Assembly (NCBI GenBank): GCA_944325775.1
Contig: CALVBL010000004.1
Location: 1-64,000, forward strand
Source: an uncultured Helicobacter sp.
Lineage (GTDB): Bacteria; Campylobacterota; Campylobacteria; Campylobacterales; Helicobacteraceae
DNA: 64,000 nt
Direction of reading: 5' to 3'
Shown here piece by piece: positions 25,107-35,800 of the stretch. The translations under genes and the position numbers were made by a program. The notes under the pieces were generated by a model, which had not been told where the DNA came from, did no database searches, and saw only the letters and a list, made by a program, of their open reading frames with translations. Each line of letters starts with the position of its first letter. The stretch's first letter is position 1.

Positions 25107-26195
25107 ATGCGAGATATTTTAGACCAAGCACTTAGAGGGGAAAATCTCAATGAAAGCGAGCTGGTCAAACTCTATGATTTGGATATATTCACACTAGGCA
25201 AAGCTGCAGATTCTATCCGCACACAGAAATACCAAAAAAAGGCGTTTTTCAACCTCAATCGCCATATAAATCCTAGCAACATTTGCGCTGATGTGTGTAA
25301 GTTTTGTGCGTTTTCGGCACATAGAAAAAACCCCAATCCCTACGAAATGAGTCTCGATGAGATCCTTGCTCAAGCTAGCGCGTCTTATAACAACGGCGCG
25401 AAGGAAGTGCATATCGTCTCTAGCCACAATCCAAACTACACTTATGAATGGTATATGAATGTGTTTAAAGAGATCAAAAAGGCACTGCCAGAGATTCACA
25501 TCAAGGCATTGACGGCGGCGGAAGTGGATTTTTTGGACAGGAAGTTTGGCAAGGGCTATGAGCGCGTGCTAGAAGATATGGCGGAATCTGGCGTGGATTC
25601 TATGCCCGGGGGTGGAGCGGAGATATTTGATGAAGTGGTGCGCGAGTATATTTGTAAGGGCAAAGTCAGCTCCACACGATGGCTAGAGATTCACAGGCAT
25701 TGGCATTCTTTGGGCAAGATGAGTAATGCCACGATGCTCTTTGGGCATATAGAATCTCGCGCACATCGCATCAATCATATGCTTCGATTGAGAGCAGCAC
25801 AAAGTCCGCAAGAACAGGTGGATTCTAAACAAGGAGGGTTTAATGCTTTTATCCCTCTGCTGTATCAAAAGCACAATAATTATCTCAATGTCAAGGAATT
25901 TCCAAGTGGGCAAGAGATCCTAAAGACTATCTCAATAGCGCGTATTTTGCTCTCTAATATCCCACATATCAAGGCGTATTGGGCGACTTTGGGGATCAAT
26001 CTCGCGGTGGTGGCACAGGAGTTTGGCGCAGACGATCTGGATGGCACGATCGAGGTAGAGAGCATACAATCTGCTGGCGGTGCGAAAAGCAAAAATGGAT
26101 TTGATAAAGATGAGCTTATTTTCCAAATTAAAAATGCCGGATTCACGCCGGTAGAGAGGGATTCGCTCTATAATGAGATCAAAATCTATGCGTAG
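25107..26195 (+). CDS. mqnE: Aminofutalosine synthase
   Basis: Radical SAM enzyme that joins the product of MqnA to SAM to give aminofutalosine, an early step in the futalosine menaquinone pathway. The [4Fe-4S] motif is CADVCKFC, followed by FSAHRKNP; HIVSSHNPNYTYEWY and the MPGGGAEIF loop are MqnE landmarks and separate it from MqnC. The length of 362 is usual. An AAGGAG site is present. It is followed by lpxC after 48 bases. Confidence 0.94.
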   Translation: MRDILDQALRGENLNESELVKLYDLDIFTLGKAADSIRTQKYQKKAFFNLNRHINPSNICADVCKFCAFSAHRKNPNPYEMSLDEILAQASASYNNGAKEVHIVSSHNPNYTYEWYMNVFKEIKKALPEIHIKALTAAEVDFLDRKFGKGYERVLEDMAESGVDSMPGGGAEIFDEVVREYICKGKVSSTRWLEIHRHWHSLGKMSNATMLFGHIESRAHRINHMLRLRAAQSPQEQVDSKQGGFNAFIPLLYQKHNNYLNVKEFPSGQEILKTISIARILLSNIPHIKAYWATLGINLAVVAQEFGADDLDGTIEVESIQSAGGAKSKNGFDKDELIFQIKNAGFTPVERDSLYNEIKIYA

Positions 26196-26243
26196 CGCAA
26201 AAACGCCGATATTAGAGAATCTAAAAAGCTGTGGAGGGCGATA

Positions 26244-27143
26244 ATGAGACAAAAAACGATCCAAAAAAAAGTAGAACTCGTGGGCATAGGGCTACACAAG
26301 GGTGTGCCTGTGAAAATGAGCCTAGAGCCGTTAGCAGAGAATAGCGGGATTGTGTTTTATCGTGAGGATTTGGGTGTGAGTATCGAGCTAAAACCCCAAA
26401 ATGTGATCGATACGACGATGGCAACTGTGCTAGGCAAAGACGGGGCGAAAGTCTCGACTATCGAGCACCTCCTATCAGCTATCCATGCCCATGGGATTGA
26501 TAATCTTAGAATCTCACTTGATAATGAAGAAGTGCCTATCATGGACGGCAGTGCGATAGGGTATTGCATGCTTTTAGAAGAAGCGGGGATCATCAGGCAG
26601 GGCGCGCCCAAAAAAGCACTAGGGATCAAAAAACCCATAGAAGTCAAAGACGGCGATAAATTCGTGCGTTTAGAGCCCAGTGAGAAGACAATTTTTGATT
26701 TTTCTATCCAATTCCCTCACCAAGCGATCAAAAACCAGTCTTATAGATTTACCTTTAGCACTAAGGCATATATCGATGAGATTGCCCGCGCACGGACATT
26801 TGGGTTTTTGAATGAAGTCAATCATCTGCGTTCTATGGGCTTGGCAAAAGGCGGGGATCTTAGCAACTGCATCGTGCTTGATGAGCATGGTGTGATGAAT
26901 AAAGAGGGGTTGCGCTACAAAGATGAGTTTGTGCGACACAAGATCCTCGATGCGATCGGTGATATGGCACTCATCGGTATGCCACTGCTTGGCACATATA
27001 TCGCGTTTGCTGGAAGCCACAAGCTCAATCATCTCTTGACAGAAAAGATCTTAAGCGATGAAAGTGCATATGAGATTATCACGCTTGAGGATATTGTGGA
27101 AGACGAAGCGATGGGCTATGCGGTGGTGACACACAAGGCGTAA
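26244..27143 (+). CDS. lpxC: UDP-3-O-acyl-GlcNAc deacetylase
   Basis: First committed step of lipid A synthesis; a zinc amidase. The protein starts RQKTIQKKVELVGIGLHKG. Zinc ligands are seen in TIEHLLSA (first His) and in the HKILDAIGD segment (His and Asp), and the catalytic-site His comes from SHKLNH. The length of 299 is normal and the gene is intact. It closes the mqnE-lpxC pair; a repeat element follows. Confidence 0.96.
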   Translation: MRQKTIQKKVELVGIGLHKGVPVKMSLEPLAENSGIVFYREDLGVSIELKPQNVIDTTMATVLGKDGAKVSTIEHLLSAIHAHGIDNLRISLDNEEVPIMDGSAIGYCMLLEEAGIIRQGAPKKALGIKKPIEVKDGDKFVRLEPSEKTIFDFSIQFPHQAIKNQSYRFTFSTKAYIDEIARARTFGFLNEVNHLRSMGLAKGGDLSNCIVLDEHGVMNKEGLRYKDEFVRHKILDAIGDMALIGMPLLGTYIAFAGSHKLNHLLTEKILSDESAYEIITLEDIVEDEAMGYAVVTHKA

Positions 27144-27160
27144 AGGCTATTATTGTAATA

Positions 27161-27300
27161 CAAGAGCTCGATCTTGTGTATCGCTTCACAGGGAGTGAAT
27201 CCCTCTACTTCACTTACGCGAACATATACTTTATTTTTAGCAAGATTCTAGAATCTTCTTAGTAGTGCCCCATTGACGCGACTTGGGCTAACACCTTTTT
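27161..27300 (+). repeat. Degenerate intergenic repeat, plus orientation
   Basis: Starts with CAAGA/TCTTG hairpin (27161-27176), then TGTATCGCTTCACAGGGAGTGAATCC, close to the 63.5 kb copy (TATCGCTCACAGAGAGTGAATC). Further on AGCAAGATTCTAGAATCT matches the 13.8 kb copy, and CATTGACGCGACTTG matches CATTGACACCACTTG at 63.5 kb. It occupies the first third of the 380-base gap between lpxC and rpsR; the rest shows no gene. Confidence 0.6.
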
Positions 27301-27481
27301 ATCAGCCCATTTAAATTTTATCATTCTATAGCACTATTTATGGTGACTGCGGGATTTAAAGAGTTTTGCGCAGAGTGTTTTTGGGATAGTTAGGGCAGGG
27401 TTTATGCAGATAGAGTTCGCTAGATACAAGTCAGTGTAGTTGCAAGTCTAGTTTTGTGGAGCTTTGTAGATCTTGGTAGCA

Positions 27482-27497
27482 CCCCACACTTGTGGGG
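27482..27497. terminator. GC-rich hairpin at the end of rpsR
   Basis: CCCCACA (27482-27488) pairs with TGTGGGG (27491-27497). It lies 29 bases beyond the rpsR stop on the minus strand and could end that operon; no T-run follows. Confidence 0.45.
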
Positions 27498-27525
27498 CTA
27501 GATCCAGAATCTAAGCACGATGGCG

Positions 27526-27780
27526 TTAGATTCTGAAAGGATTTTCGACCACTTTTTTGCGATCGATGATATATGGGATAAGTGCCATATGTCGTGCGCG
27601 CTTGATAGCTACCTCCACGCGCTCTTGCCATTTTTTGGTATTGCCAGTGAGGCGGCGAGGCATGATCTTGTAGCGCTCTGAAAGCGAATGCTTGAGCATA
27701 TCCACATCTTTGTAGTCAATAAACTCGAGTTTTGCCTCTGTATAGCGGCAATATCGTTTTGAGTATTTTTTCTTTTCCAT
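27526..27780 (-). CDS. rpsR: Small ribosomal subunit protein bS18
   Basis: An 84-residue basic protein (MEKKKYSKRYCRYTEAK ... KVVENPFRI). The YKDVDMLKHSLSERYKIMPRRLTG core with the RRxTG turn is typical of bS18, which contacts bS6 on the platform of the 30S subunit. It is third in the rpsF-ssb-rpsR operon, 10 bases after ssb. The single Cys near the N-terminus does not make a zinc site. Confidence 0.96.
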   Translation of the reverse strand: MEKKKYSKRYCRYTEAKLEFIDYKDVDMLKHSLSERYKIMPRRLTGNTKKWQERVEVAIKRARHMALIPYIIDRKKVVENPFRI

Positions 27781-27790
27781 AATGTCTCCT

Positions 27791-28297
27791 TTAGAATGGT
27801 ATTTCTTCGTCGTCTATGTTGATTTCTGGGATATTTTGTGGATAGGCATTGTTGTTGGGTGCGTTGTATGCCTGCTGTGGCTGATTGTAGCCTGTGTTTT
27901 GATTCTGTGGTGCTTGAGCATAGCCACTATCGTTGTAGCCTCCATAGCTTGCACCATCTGCGTTCTGTGAGCGTGAATCTAGCATCTGCATACTTTCAGC
28001 GATCACGCTGTGCTTGGATCGTTTCTGTCCACTTTGGTCTGTCCAGCTCTCAAAGGACAATCGCCCCTCGATGAGGATCTTTGATCCGCGCTTTAGGTAT
28101 TGGTTAGCGACCTCTGCACTTCTGCCAAATAGCTTGACATCGACGAAACACACTTCCTCGCCCTTGCTGCCATCTTGCTTGTTGTAGCGGCGATTAGAAG
28201 CAAGTCCGAGTGTCGCTACTGCACTTCCGCTAGGCAAATAGCGCAAATCCACATCACGCGTGAGATTTCCCACAATAATGACCTTATTATACATCAT
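27791..28297 (-). CDS. ssb: Single-stranded DNA-binding protein
   Basis: OB-fold protein of 168 residues: MMYNKVIIVGNLTRDVDLRY, the central FVDVKLFGRSAEVANQYLKRG strands, then a Gln/Asn/Gly/Tyr-rich linker (about 112-155) and the acidic interaction tip DDEEIPF that recruits partners such as primase and repair proteins. It lies between rpsF and rpsR in the classic arrangement, spaced 21 and 10 bases. Confidence 0.96.
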   Translation of the reverse strand: MMYNKVIIVGNLTRDVDLRYLPSGSAVATLGLASNRRYNKQDGSKGEEVCFVDVKLFGRSAEVANQYLKRGSKILIEGRLSFESWTDQSGQKRSKHSVIAESMQMLDSRSQNADGASYGGYNDSGYAQAPQNQNTGYNQPQQAYNAPNNNAYPQNIPEINIDDEEIPF

Positions 28298-28318
28298 ATC
28301 CCCCTTAGGCTTCCTAGC

Positions 28319-28741
28319 TTATGCCTCTTGTGTTTCCTCGCCTTGTGTATTTTGTGCTGGTTCTTGAGGCGGAGTGGGTTTGGCTTTTTGTTTTTTAGGC
28401 TCTGGCTTGTTGTTGGCTCTATCCACAAGCGTTTGCCACGCTTTTTGCTCTTTTTTGTTTTCGTATTTGATTACGATAAATCGCAAAACTTCTTCGTTGA
28501 TTCTGTAATTTCTCTCAAGTTCCGCGATAAGGCTCGTGGGTGCTTTGAAATAGATCACAAAATAATATCCACGCTTATTTTTCTTGATCTCATAGGCAAG
28601 ATTTCTCATACCCATATCTAAGCAAGTCTCGATAACGCCGCCATTTTTGGTGATGATGTCTTTGAAAAAATCAATCTTTGCTTTGATTTCTTCTTCGACT
28701 AGAGTGGGTTTGATGATAAACATCGTCTCGTAGTGTTTCAT
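28319..28741 (-). CDS. rpsF: Small ribosomal subunit protein bS6
   Basis: A 140-residue protein starting MKHYETMFIIKPTL after AAAAGGAG. The ferredoxin-like core (VIETCLDMGMRNLAYEIKKNKRGYYFVIYF) is complete by residue 100; the Lys/Pro/Glu-rich tail (KPEPKKQKAKPTPP...) is longer than in many bacteria but common in this group. bS6 pairs with bS18, encoded two genes on. Confidence 0.96.
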   Translation of the reverse strand: MKHYETMFIIKPTLVEEEIKAKIDFFKDIITKNGGVIETCLDMGMRNLAYEIKKNKRGYYFVIYFKAPTSLIAELERNYRINEEVLRFIVIKYENKKEQKAWQTLVDRANNKPEPKKQKAKPTPPQEPAQNTQGEETQEA

Positions 28742-28839
28742 ATAGTCTCCTTTTGGTGTAACCGCCCTTTCATCAACGATAGATCTGCCAAACGACAATC
28801 TATCCAAGTGTCAAAAGAGCAAGGCTTAAGGGGTGGATT

Positions 28840-29850
28840 CTATCTTAACATAGCTTGAATTTTGATTAAAGTTGTGAGGGAGTTTTTGCTCTTGCCACTT
28901 TTGGCGTCCCTATCCCAGCGGTTTAGTAGGTCAAAAATCTCGATATAATCTGCCTCTTTGAAATACAGACAATACTTGCGCTGCCGCTCTAGGATATGCT
29001 TAGGCGGGTTAAATCCTAAAATCTCACTCGCATTGAGATTGCCATGTGTTTTGATATAGCTAAAAAACAAAAACAGCTGATAAAAAAACCGCTGTAGCTC
29101 CCGTACTAGCATCACTTCATTCGTGCCTTCCTCATAGATATTTTGGAGGATTTTCATAAAGGGCTTTTTGTCCATCACAGCGCAAAAAAGCTCCTCGACA
29201 CTGAAGCTTGCTATCCCCTCGCATAAAAACCGCACTTCCTCGCTACTCACACGTCGCACGCCACTTTGTGAATCTAGCCCGATGCAAAACTTCTCAATCT
29301 CTTTGTGCGCGATGGAGAGATCGCCATTTTGTAGTTCGAGGATATAGCGTAGATCCTGTGTGTGGATCTCTAGTCCCAGCCGCTTGGCATACGCGCCCAA
29401 AAACTCCATACTCTCCTGCACACTTGGCTCAAAAAACCGCACCTCCACCGCCAGCGAACTTTTAAAAGCACTAGCAAAGGTGCGTGCATCTTGCATATAT
29501 TCCGCCTCACTCTTAGCGCTAGAGATGTGAAACTCGATCACAAGCGCGTTGTTTGGATTAGATTCTATAGCTTTGAGTAGAGATTCACAGGATTTTTTAT
29601 CCAGTTTTTTATCCAGTTTTAGCAGGATAAATGTATCGCCCCCAAAGAGTGAATTTTGGCTAAGAAGTGAGTGGATATGCTCCACATCGCACTCGTCATA
29701 AAAAAATCTCTGCACCTCCTGCCCGCTAGAGAGCAATGTAGCGATCTTGCTCCCATAATGGCTGATGAGAAACTCACTCGCTCCATAGAGTAGATACGCA
29801 CGAGGTGGATTGGGTCTATTAAGGAGAGAATCTAGGTCTTTTTTATACAT
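28840..29850 (-). CDS. holA: DNA polymerase III delta subunit
   Basis: The clamp-loader wrench that opens the beta clamp. The 336 residues show the HolA pattern rather than strong motifs: AYLLYGASEFLISHYGSKI at the start, KSCESLLKAIESNPNNALVIEF in domain II, and ALVEVRFFEP then a helical C-terminal collar (RELQRFFYQLFLF). The ATG overlaps the rnr stop by one base (TAATG), so the two are coupled. The position upstream of rpsF matches H. pylori order. Confidence 0.88.
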   Translation of the reverse strand: MYKKDLDSLLNRPNPPRAYLLYGASEFLISHYGSKIATLLSSGQEVQRFFYDECDVEHIHSLLSQNSLFGGDTFILLKLDKKLDKKSCESLLKAIESNPNNALVIEFHISSAKSEAEYMQDARTFASAFKSSLAVEVRFFEPSVQESMEFLGAYAKRLGLEIHTQDLRYILELQNGDLSIAHKEIEKFCIGLDSQSGVRRVSSEEVRFLCEGIASFSVEELFCAVMDKKPFMKILQNIYEEGTNEVMLVRELQRFFYQLFLFFSYIKTHGNLNASEILGFNPPKHILERQRKYCLYFKEADYIEIFDLLNRWDRDAKSGKSKNSLTTLIKIQAMLR

Positions 29851-32048
29851 TATCTTGCCTTCTTTTGGATTTGTGCTTCTGGTGTGCCATAGATCTCGCG
29901 CGCTATGAGATCCGCACCTGTGAGGCGCACATTTATGGTGGCAAATTTCCCCAGCTCCGCGCCATCGTCCCGTGCTAAATCCTCACAATCCACCAACACA
30001 TACGCGTGCGGGATAAGATCAAGCGCTAGGCATTTCACAAACCCATCTTCGCGTTGCTCATCGATCATGATCACCCTACAACATAGCCTTTTGCTCGATG
30101 ATTTTTGAGCAGGAGCAGAGAGCAGATCCAGTACATAGCGCACGCTTTTTAGGTCATTAAAATCCCTCTCTAAGCGACTTATGGCTTTTTGCTTGAGATT
30201 GAGCTCTTGAGCGATACTTGGCATATGCGCACACAGATACTCTAGCCCCTTAGAGCCGTGCAGGAGGGATTTTAGGATTCTATGCACGCACAGATCGCCA
30301 TATCGGCGGATAGGCGATGTGAAATGCGTATAGAGGCTAAACCCCAGTCCAAAGTGCATTGAAGGCACAGCGTTATAGCACGCCTTGGCAAAGGATCGAA
30401 TGATGAGCATATCTATGATCTGTGCGAACTCTTCGCCCCTCTTTCTCGCCCAGCTCTGAATCCCCCCAATCTGCACCCGCAGATCCCCGCGTCCTATTGG
30501 CGCACCAAGCTCTTGCATATCGTATAGAAGCTGTGAGACTTTGCTTTCTTTGGGTGGTTGATGGATTCTATAAAGCCCGATAGGTGCGTGAGTATAGAGC
30601 ATTTGCGCCGCTGCGATGTTGGCTAGGAGCATAGATTCTTCGATGATATGATGTGCAAGGGAGTTGTGAGATAGGCTGATACGCACCACCTTACCATCGC
30701 GATCTAGGTGGATCTGCGGGTCGGGGCTGTGGAGATCATATCCACTCTGTAGGCGATTGGCGCGGAGTTTTTGCACCTGTGGGATATAGGAGCTAAGCCA
30801 TTGCAGAGAGTTTGGCAGACTCCCTTGCTCCAGCATAGAATCCAAACTATCATAATCGATATGCTCGTGTGCCTTGATAATCCCCTCATAGAGTGCGTAA
30901 TCCACCGCCTTGCCATCTTGTAGTGTGATTTCCCACACGAGTGCAAGGCGTAGGCGGTTTTTTTGCAATGAGCAAAGCCCGCTAGAGAGTGTAAAAGGAA
31001 GCATTGGCACGACACTATCAGGGAAATACACGCTAAACCCCCGCTCACGCGCCTGTGTATCCAGTGCGCTATTTTTGCTCACATACTCACTCACATCAGC
31101 GATCGCCACATAGAGCTTGTTAGTATGCGCATCGTAGTAGATCGCATCATCATGGTCCTTAGCACCCTTAGGATCGATCACGCAAAATCCCAAATGTGTA
31201 TAATCGCGCCTATGTGGATAATGCGCGCGCAACACACGCGTGCCATAGCTCTGTGCTAGTAGCAAGCTCTCTGACGTGAAATTTTGCGCTATGACGTGCT
31301 GCTCAAGCACGATTTGTGTATCGATACGCGCGTCATCAAGCACGCCTAGCACTTTGTGAATCTCAAGCGAGCGCAGATTTATTTTGATCACGCAGTTTGG
31401 TGGCAGCGCGCGGAGGGATTTTTGCGAGGCTTTGGGGCTGTATCTCTGCCCATCTTGCAGGCTAAAGGCGTATATCATACCCTTTTTTTGGAATAGCACA
31501 CAGATAGCAAGACTTTCTTTTGTCTCTAGCACACACACAAACCGCGCCACGCTTTTGTAGCGCATCACACCTTTTCTCTTTCCCTGCTTGATAGATTCTA
31601 TCTTGGCAAGCACGATGTCGCCGCTAAAGACATTGCGTGGGAGGTTTTTGATGATAAGATCTTGGTGATAGTGTGGATGCAGGGGCGTGAGGAAGGCGTG
31701 GGATTTGCTTAGGGGGAAGTCGATGGTGCCGATGAGGAAGTTGGATTTGAGCACGACATATTGCTTGGTTTGTGAATCTTGGCTTGTCTTTTTAGTGTTT
31801 TTTAGGTTCTTGTTTGTGGATTCTGTGATTGTTTTAGATTCTACATCTATGTGAGATTCTGCGCTTGGCTTGCCCGAAATCCTAGTATCTTGTGTAAGAG
31901 ACGAATTTCTAGAATCGCTAGAATCTGAATGCTTAGTATAAAACTCCACCACCCCAAGCTTTTGTAGCTTCTCAAATGTAATCCTATGCGCCTTAGCAAT
32001 GCTCCCAACCGCGCACCCTGCGCTAATAGCGGTATAGAACTCAATCAT
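29850..32048 (-). CDS. rnr: Ribonuclease R
   Basis: Processive 3'-5' exoribonuclease of the RNB family. The protein of 732 residues starts MIEFYTAISAGCAVGS; longer in-frame starts run into the upstream gene. A charged Ser/Lys segment (about 45-95) is followed by a cold-shock domain, the RNB domain with the magnesium motif DPKGAKDHDDA, the helical GLYRIHQPP and SPIRRYGDLCVHR stretches, and an S1 domain. It overlaps the metallophosphoesterase stop by 8 bases and holA by 1 base. Confidence 0.95.
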   Translation of the reverse strand: MIEFYTAISAGCAVGSIAKAHRITFEKLQKLGVVEFYTKHSDSSDSRNSSLTQDTRISGKPSAESHIDVESKTITESTNKNLKNTKKTSQDSQTKQYVVLKSNFLIGTIDFPLSKSHAFLTPLHPHYHQDLIIKNLPRNVFSGDIVLAKIESIKQGKRKGVMRYKSVARFVCVLETKESLAICVLFQKKGMIYAFSLQDGQRYSPKASQKSLRALPPNCVIKINLRSLEIHKVLGVLDDARIDTQIVLEQHVIAQNFTSESLLLAQSYGTRVLRAHYPHRRDYTHLGFCVIDPKGAKDHDDAIYYDAHTNKLYVAIADVSEYVSKNSALDTQARERGFSVYFPDSVVPMLPFTLSSGLCSLQKNRLRLALVWEITLQDGKAVDYALYEGIIKAHEHIDYDSLDSMLEQGSLPNSLQWLSSYIPQVQKLRANRLQSGYDLHSPDPQIHLDRDGKVVRISLSHNSLAHHIIEESMLLANIAAAQMLYTHAPIGLYRIHQPPKESKVSQLLYDMQELGAPIGRGDLRVQIGGIQSWARKRGEEFAQIIDMLIIRSFAKACYNAVPSMHFGLGFSLYTHFTSPIRRYGDLCVHRILKSLLHGSKGLEYLCAHMPSIAQELNLKQKAISRLERDFNDLKSVRYVLDLLSAPAQKSSSKRLCCRVIMIDEQREDGFVKCLALDLIPHAYVLVDCEDLARDDGAELGKFATINVRLTGADLIAREIYGTPEAQIQKKAR

Positions 32049-32727
32049 AAAAACTTCTCTTTTTCTTATGAGAGTGCAAAACCTCGCCCAATGTGCGCGG
32101 GATAAAGCCCAGCTTCTCACAGCTGACATTGATACAAAAGTCATTGCCACTTTCTTTAGAATGCAAATGCCCATGGATATTGAGCGAGCATTGCGCGAGT
32201 TTGAAAGTCTCATCTAAAATATCGCGCGCATGGGCGAATCGATCGCGTGGCTTGCGGTTAAACACCGGGAAATGCGAAAACATAATCCGCTCGCCCTCTA
32301 TATCGCATACCACGGCGTTGAGGTAGATGTTTTTGAGAGATTCTTTGCCAAATTTTTGCTTGAGATAGTCTTTGATGAGGCGCGATTCTGGGATTTGTAG
32401 TCGGAGCTTTCTGCACACACTCCAATGCTTTAGTCCGCGCACATAGTCGTATTTGCCGATGTCATTATTGCCCACGATGAGGAGCTTGGTGCCATTGAGC
32501 TTTTTGAGTGCCTTATATCCGCTACCAAAGTAGAGATCGCCCAAATGCCAGATTCTATCTTTGGGGCGCAGGGTGCGATTCCACATTGTTATGCTAAATG
32601 TATCGAAGTCCTTAAATCCGTGTGCGAGCGCACTTTTGCCCCTTATGGGTTCTTTGAGCAGTGCGGCTTGATGCCCGAAGTGTGAATCAGAGATCAAAAA
32701 TGTATCTTTGGAGATGAAATACGACAC
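32041..32727 (-). CDS. Calcineurin-like metallophosphoesterase
   Basis: A 228-residue soluble enzyme with all metal-binding motifs in order: SDSHFGH, HLGDL, GNND, SHFPV and GHLHS. This fits small Calcineurin-like phosphoesterases often carried by phages or of unknown cellular substrate. It heads the rnr-holA run and overlaps rnr by 8 bases, but a role in RNA metabolism is only suggested by that. Upstream is a repeat element, then the end of the autotransporter. Confidence 0.85.
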   Translation of the reverse strand: MSYFISKDTFLISDSHFGHQAALLKEPIRGKSALAHGFKDFDTFSITMWNRTLRPKDRIWHLGDLYFGSGYKALKKLNGTKLLIVGNNDIGKYDYVRGLKHWSVCRKLRLQIPESRLIKDYLKQKFGKESLKNIYLNAVVCDIEGERIMFSHFPVFNRKPRDRFAHARDILDETFKLAQCSLNIHGHLHSKESGNDFCINVSCEKLGFIPRTLGEVLHSHKKKRSFYD

Positions 32728-32774
32728 GCCCAGCCTTAGTGAAAATTTGGCTAGGATTGTATAGTAAGTTGGCT

Positions 32775-32865
32775 AAAAGCTTACTTTTGTGTATCGCTCG
32801 TGGCGAGTGAATTGTCGCTTCATTCCGCTTATGCGCATATATCAAGCTTCAAATTTGTGGGATTA
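32775..32865 (+). repeat. Degenerate intergenic repeat, short copy
   Basis: AAAAG/CTTTT hairpin (32775-32788) followed by TGTGTATCGCTCGTGGCGAGTGAATTGTCGCTTCATTCCGCTTATGCGCATATA, alignable with the copies at 27.2 and 63.5 kb, here cut off before the distal part. It fills the gap between the autotransporter and the phosphoesterase. Confidence 0.5.
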
Positions 32866-32869
32866 GATT

Positions 32870-35800
32870 CTAATACCCTGTGGGATAGGTATTGATATAT
32901 TGCTGATCATAGAAGTTCGGATAGCTTTGTGGAGCTTGGCGGCGCGGGTTTGTGCCGAAGTTGTAGCGGAAGCCAGCAGATACGACATAGTCTAGATTGT
33001 AGTTGCCAAAAAAGCTTTTATCCACCTCGAAGTATAGCCTTGAGTTTTGTGAGAGGCGCATATCTAGCCCAGCACTTAGGAGTAGGCGAAAATCCCCCTT
33101 GATTGTGTGCGATCGCGCAGAGGTGGCTTGGACATTGTCATCAATAGTCATCGTGCTTCTGTTGGTGAAATCTTTGACCAAGCTCGCACCCACACGCCAA
33201 AATCCCCCACTATTCCCAAATCTAAAGTTTGAGAGCATATCCGCGCCCACACGCCCAATAAGCGCGAAAGACGACTTAGTATCTACACTAAGTGCCACCA
33301 GAGAGTTTTCAAATCGCAAGTTTTGCCCCCCAATGTATCCCGCGATGAGCTCGGCTTGGGGCTGGAGATACATACCGCGCACTGCTTTTAGCCCCATTCG
33401 TCTGCCATACTCTGCACTCACATACGCCGAGCTCACCCCGCTTGTATCCCTGCCACCAAAGCTTAGGGTTGAGGTGTTGTAGATGTTTTGGGAGTAGATG
33501 TATTTGCCCACGATGTCTAGGTAGCTGTTATTAGCAAAGAGTGCAGAGCGATAGAATCCAAGCGAGAAGCTATTGGATTGGAGGCTTAGCCCGTGGTTAT
33601 TACCCCATGCATTCATAAAGCTCCCCACCACGCCCCAATACACGCGCGCATTACCAATATCAGTGCGTTTATCAAAGCCCCCCTGCACGCCCGTATTGTT
33701 AGCATAGTAGCCATTAGTGCCAGAGAGCGCGCCTTTGATGAGTTTCACCCACGCACCGCTTGCATCGTTTGCTCCTCGTAGCTCACCCATACGCTTTGCC
33801 ATATTGTTGGTTTCGGTGTAGAGGTTGAAATACGGCGTGAGCACAGAGCCTTCAAGCGGGTTTATCACTTCGTTTTGGAGTGTGGTGTTGTCAATGTCTA
33901 TGACTTGGATAGAATCTAAATACCACTTCATCGTGTTGCTATTATTTGTTCGTTCGGCTTTGAGCTCTGTCCTAAAGATCCCTAGCCCCAAATACTGATC
34001 CTCTGCCAAAAATGTATTGGTATCAAATCCGCTTGTGCTTGGGAGTGTGAGGCTTGCCACATAGATTTTATCGCCATTGGTGTATTGATAGCTTGATGCG
34101 GTGCTAGCACTTTGGATTAATTGGATTCTGCTGCCACTGCCTTGTATGGTTTGGTTGGGTTGGCTGAGATCAATTACCACTTCATCGGCTTTTTCTCCGG
34201 TAGCAGAGAGATTGAGCCCTAGCTTAAAAACACCATTGTTCGAGGAAAAATACGCATTAGTTGCATTGCCAATGGTGAGCGTTTTTTTCTCAAAGCCTGC
34301 GCCCAAATCGCGATTTATAAGCTCGTAGTAATCATAATCTGTGGCGTTCTGTGCAGTGTTGCAAGTGGTCGTGCCATCATGGCAGCGCCCTTCCCAATCA
34401 TAAGTCGCCAGATCCACGATCCCAAGCGCGCTAGAATGTGTGTTGCCTCGCAAGTTCGCGCCCGTGATGAGTGTGCTGTCGTTTTCTAAGACAAGTGAAT
34501 CTATCGTGTGTGAATCTGTGACAAACCAATGCCCGCCCACGCCACTTGCGTTGCCACTGAAGCGCACTTGATTAGCCGGAGTGGTTGTAGAATCTGCGCC
34601 AATCACGGTATTGCTGAGTGTCCCGGCGATGCTCGTGAGTCCATCAAGTCCCCTAATGGTGCTGTGGAGAGGATTTGTGTTTGTTGTATCAAATACGCCA
34701 TCTGTCCCAACGCGCTTTGAACCTGCAAAGTCCAGCTTCACCACGATAAGCGCGCCGCCATTTGATCCTGAAAGTGAGAAATCATACACCGAGCTAGAGT
34801 TACCTCCATTGATGATGAGCGAGGAGCCAGAGGCAAACGCGGCATTTTTGGTGATAGTGCCTCCGAGTGTGCCTTGCATAAGCACGCCTTGTGTGAAAGT
34901 GCTTAGTGTGCTATTACCGACATTCATACCGATATTGATAGATTCTGTATCGCTGTTTGTTTTGGTATCGGCACCTTTGATGATATTGGCAAAAATCGTG
35001 GTGTTGCCATCAAAGCTAAAGCTTCCTAACGCGCCACCTCCTACGATATTATCCACCATTTCTTGGGTAAATTCCCCCACGCTATAAAAGTTGTATTGTG
35101 AATCTATCGTGCCACCGGTGATAGTAAGCCCGGTTTTGGTGGAGTTAGCATAATCACGCACAAACGAATCCGCCCCGATAAATGTGATACGCTTTTTAGA
35201 GCTCCCACCGATAGTGCCCTCGAAAGTCGAGGATTTCGCGCTACCAGATTCTATGATGTGAATCTTATTGCCATTAGTATCGGTGTAGGCATTCTCCACC
35301 ATATTGCCACTGGTGTTAAACACCGCATCAATGCCAAAGCTATCATCGCTCAAATTTCCCTTAATATTGGTATCTCTAAAGCCTATAGTCGCGCATGTGC
35401 CATTTTTACAGCCTCTACCTTCATCAGTAGAAACATAGAAAAGAATCCCATTGAGGATAAGCTGTTTTTGGAGGTCTGAGACATTGTTAGCATTGACATA
35501 TGTTTGTTCATTGGGTAAGTCATTAATGCTATTTGAATAGCCGTGTTCTGGTTCTCCTGTTTTATCTAGATTCAGTGTGCCACCGATGTTGCTAAAAATA
35601 TAGGTGCTATCACTCGTGCCACCAGTGATGTAGCCTTTGTGGATAGATCCTGATCCAGATGAGTTTCCTGCTATATCCCCGCCAAAATCCAGCACTACAT
35701 CTTTTTTGGTAGCACCATAAAGGTGGTTGTTATAAAAGCCTTGTGATGTGTCTTTATTGCGTATTGAGACATCCAGTGTGCCAGTGTAAGCCACGCTGAT

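Noticed and set aside
27782..28621. Plus-strand frames opposite ssb and rpsF with many hydrophobic residues
   Set aside because: They are shadows of the Gln/Asn-rich and Lys-rich coding strand and have no start signals.
34581..35087. Plus-strand frame of 168 codons antisense to the autotransporter
   Set aside because: Long open antisense frames are expected opposite Gly/Thr/Ser-rich coding DNA; there is no start signal or recognisable domain.
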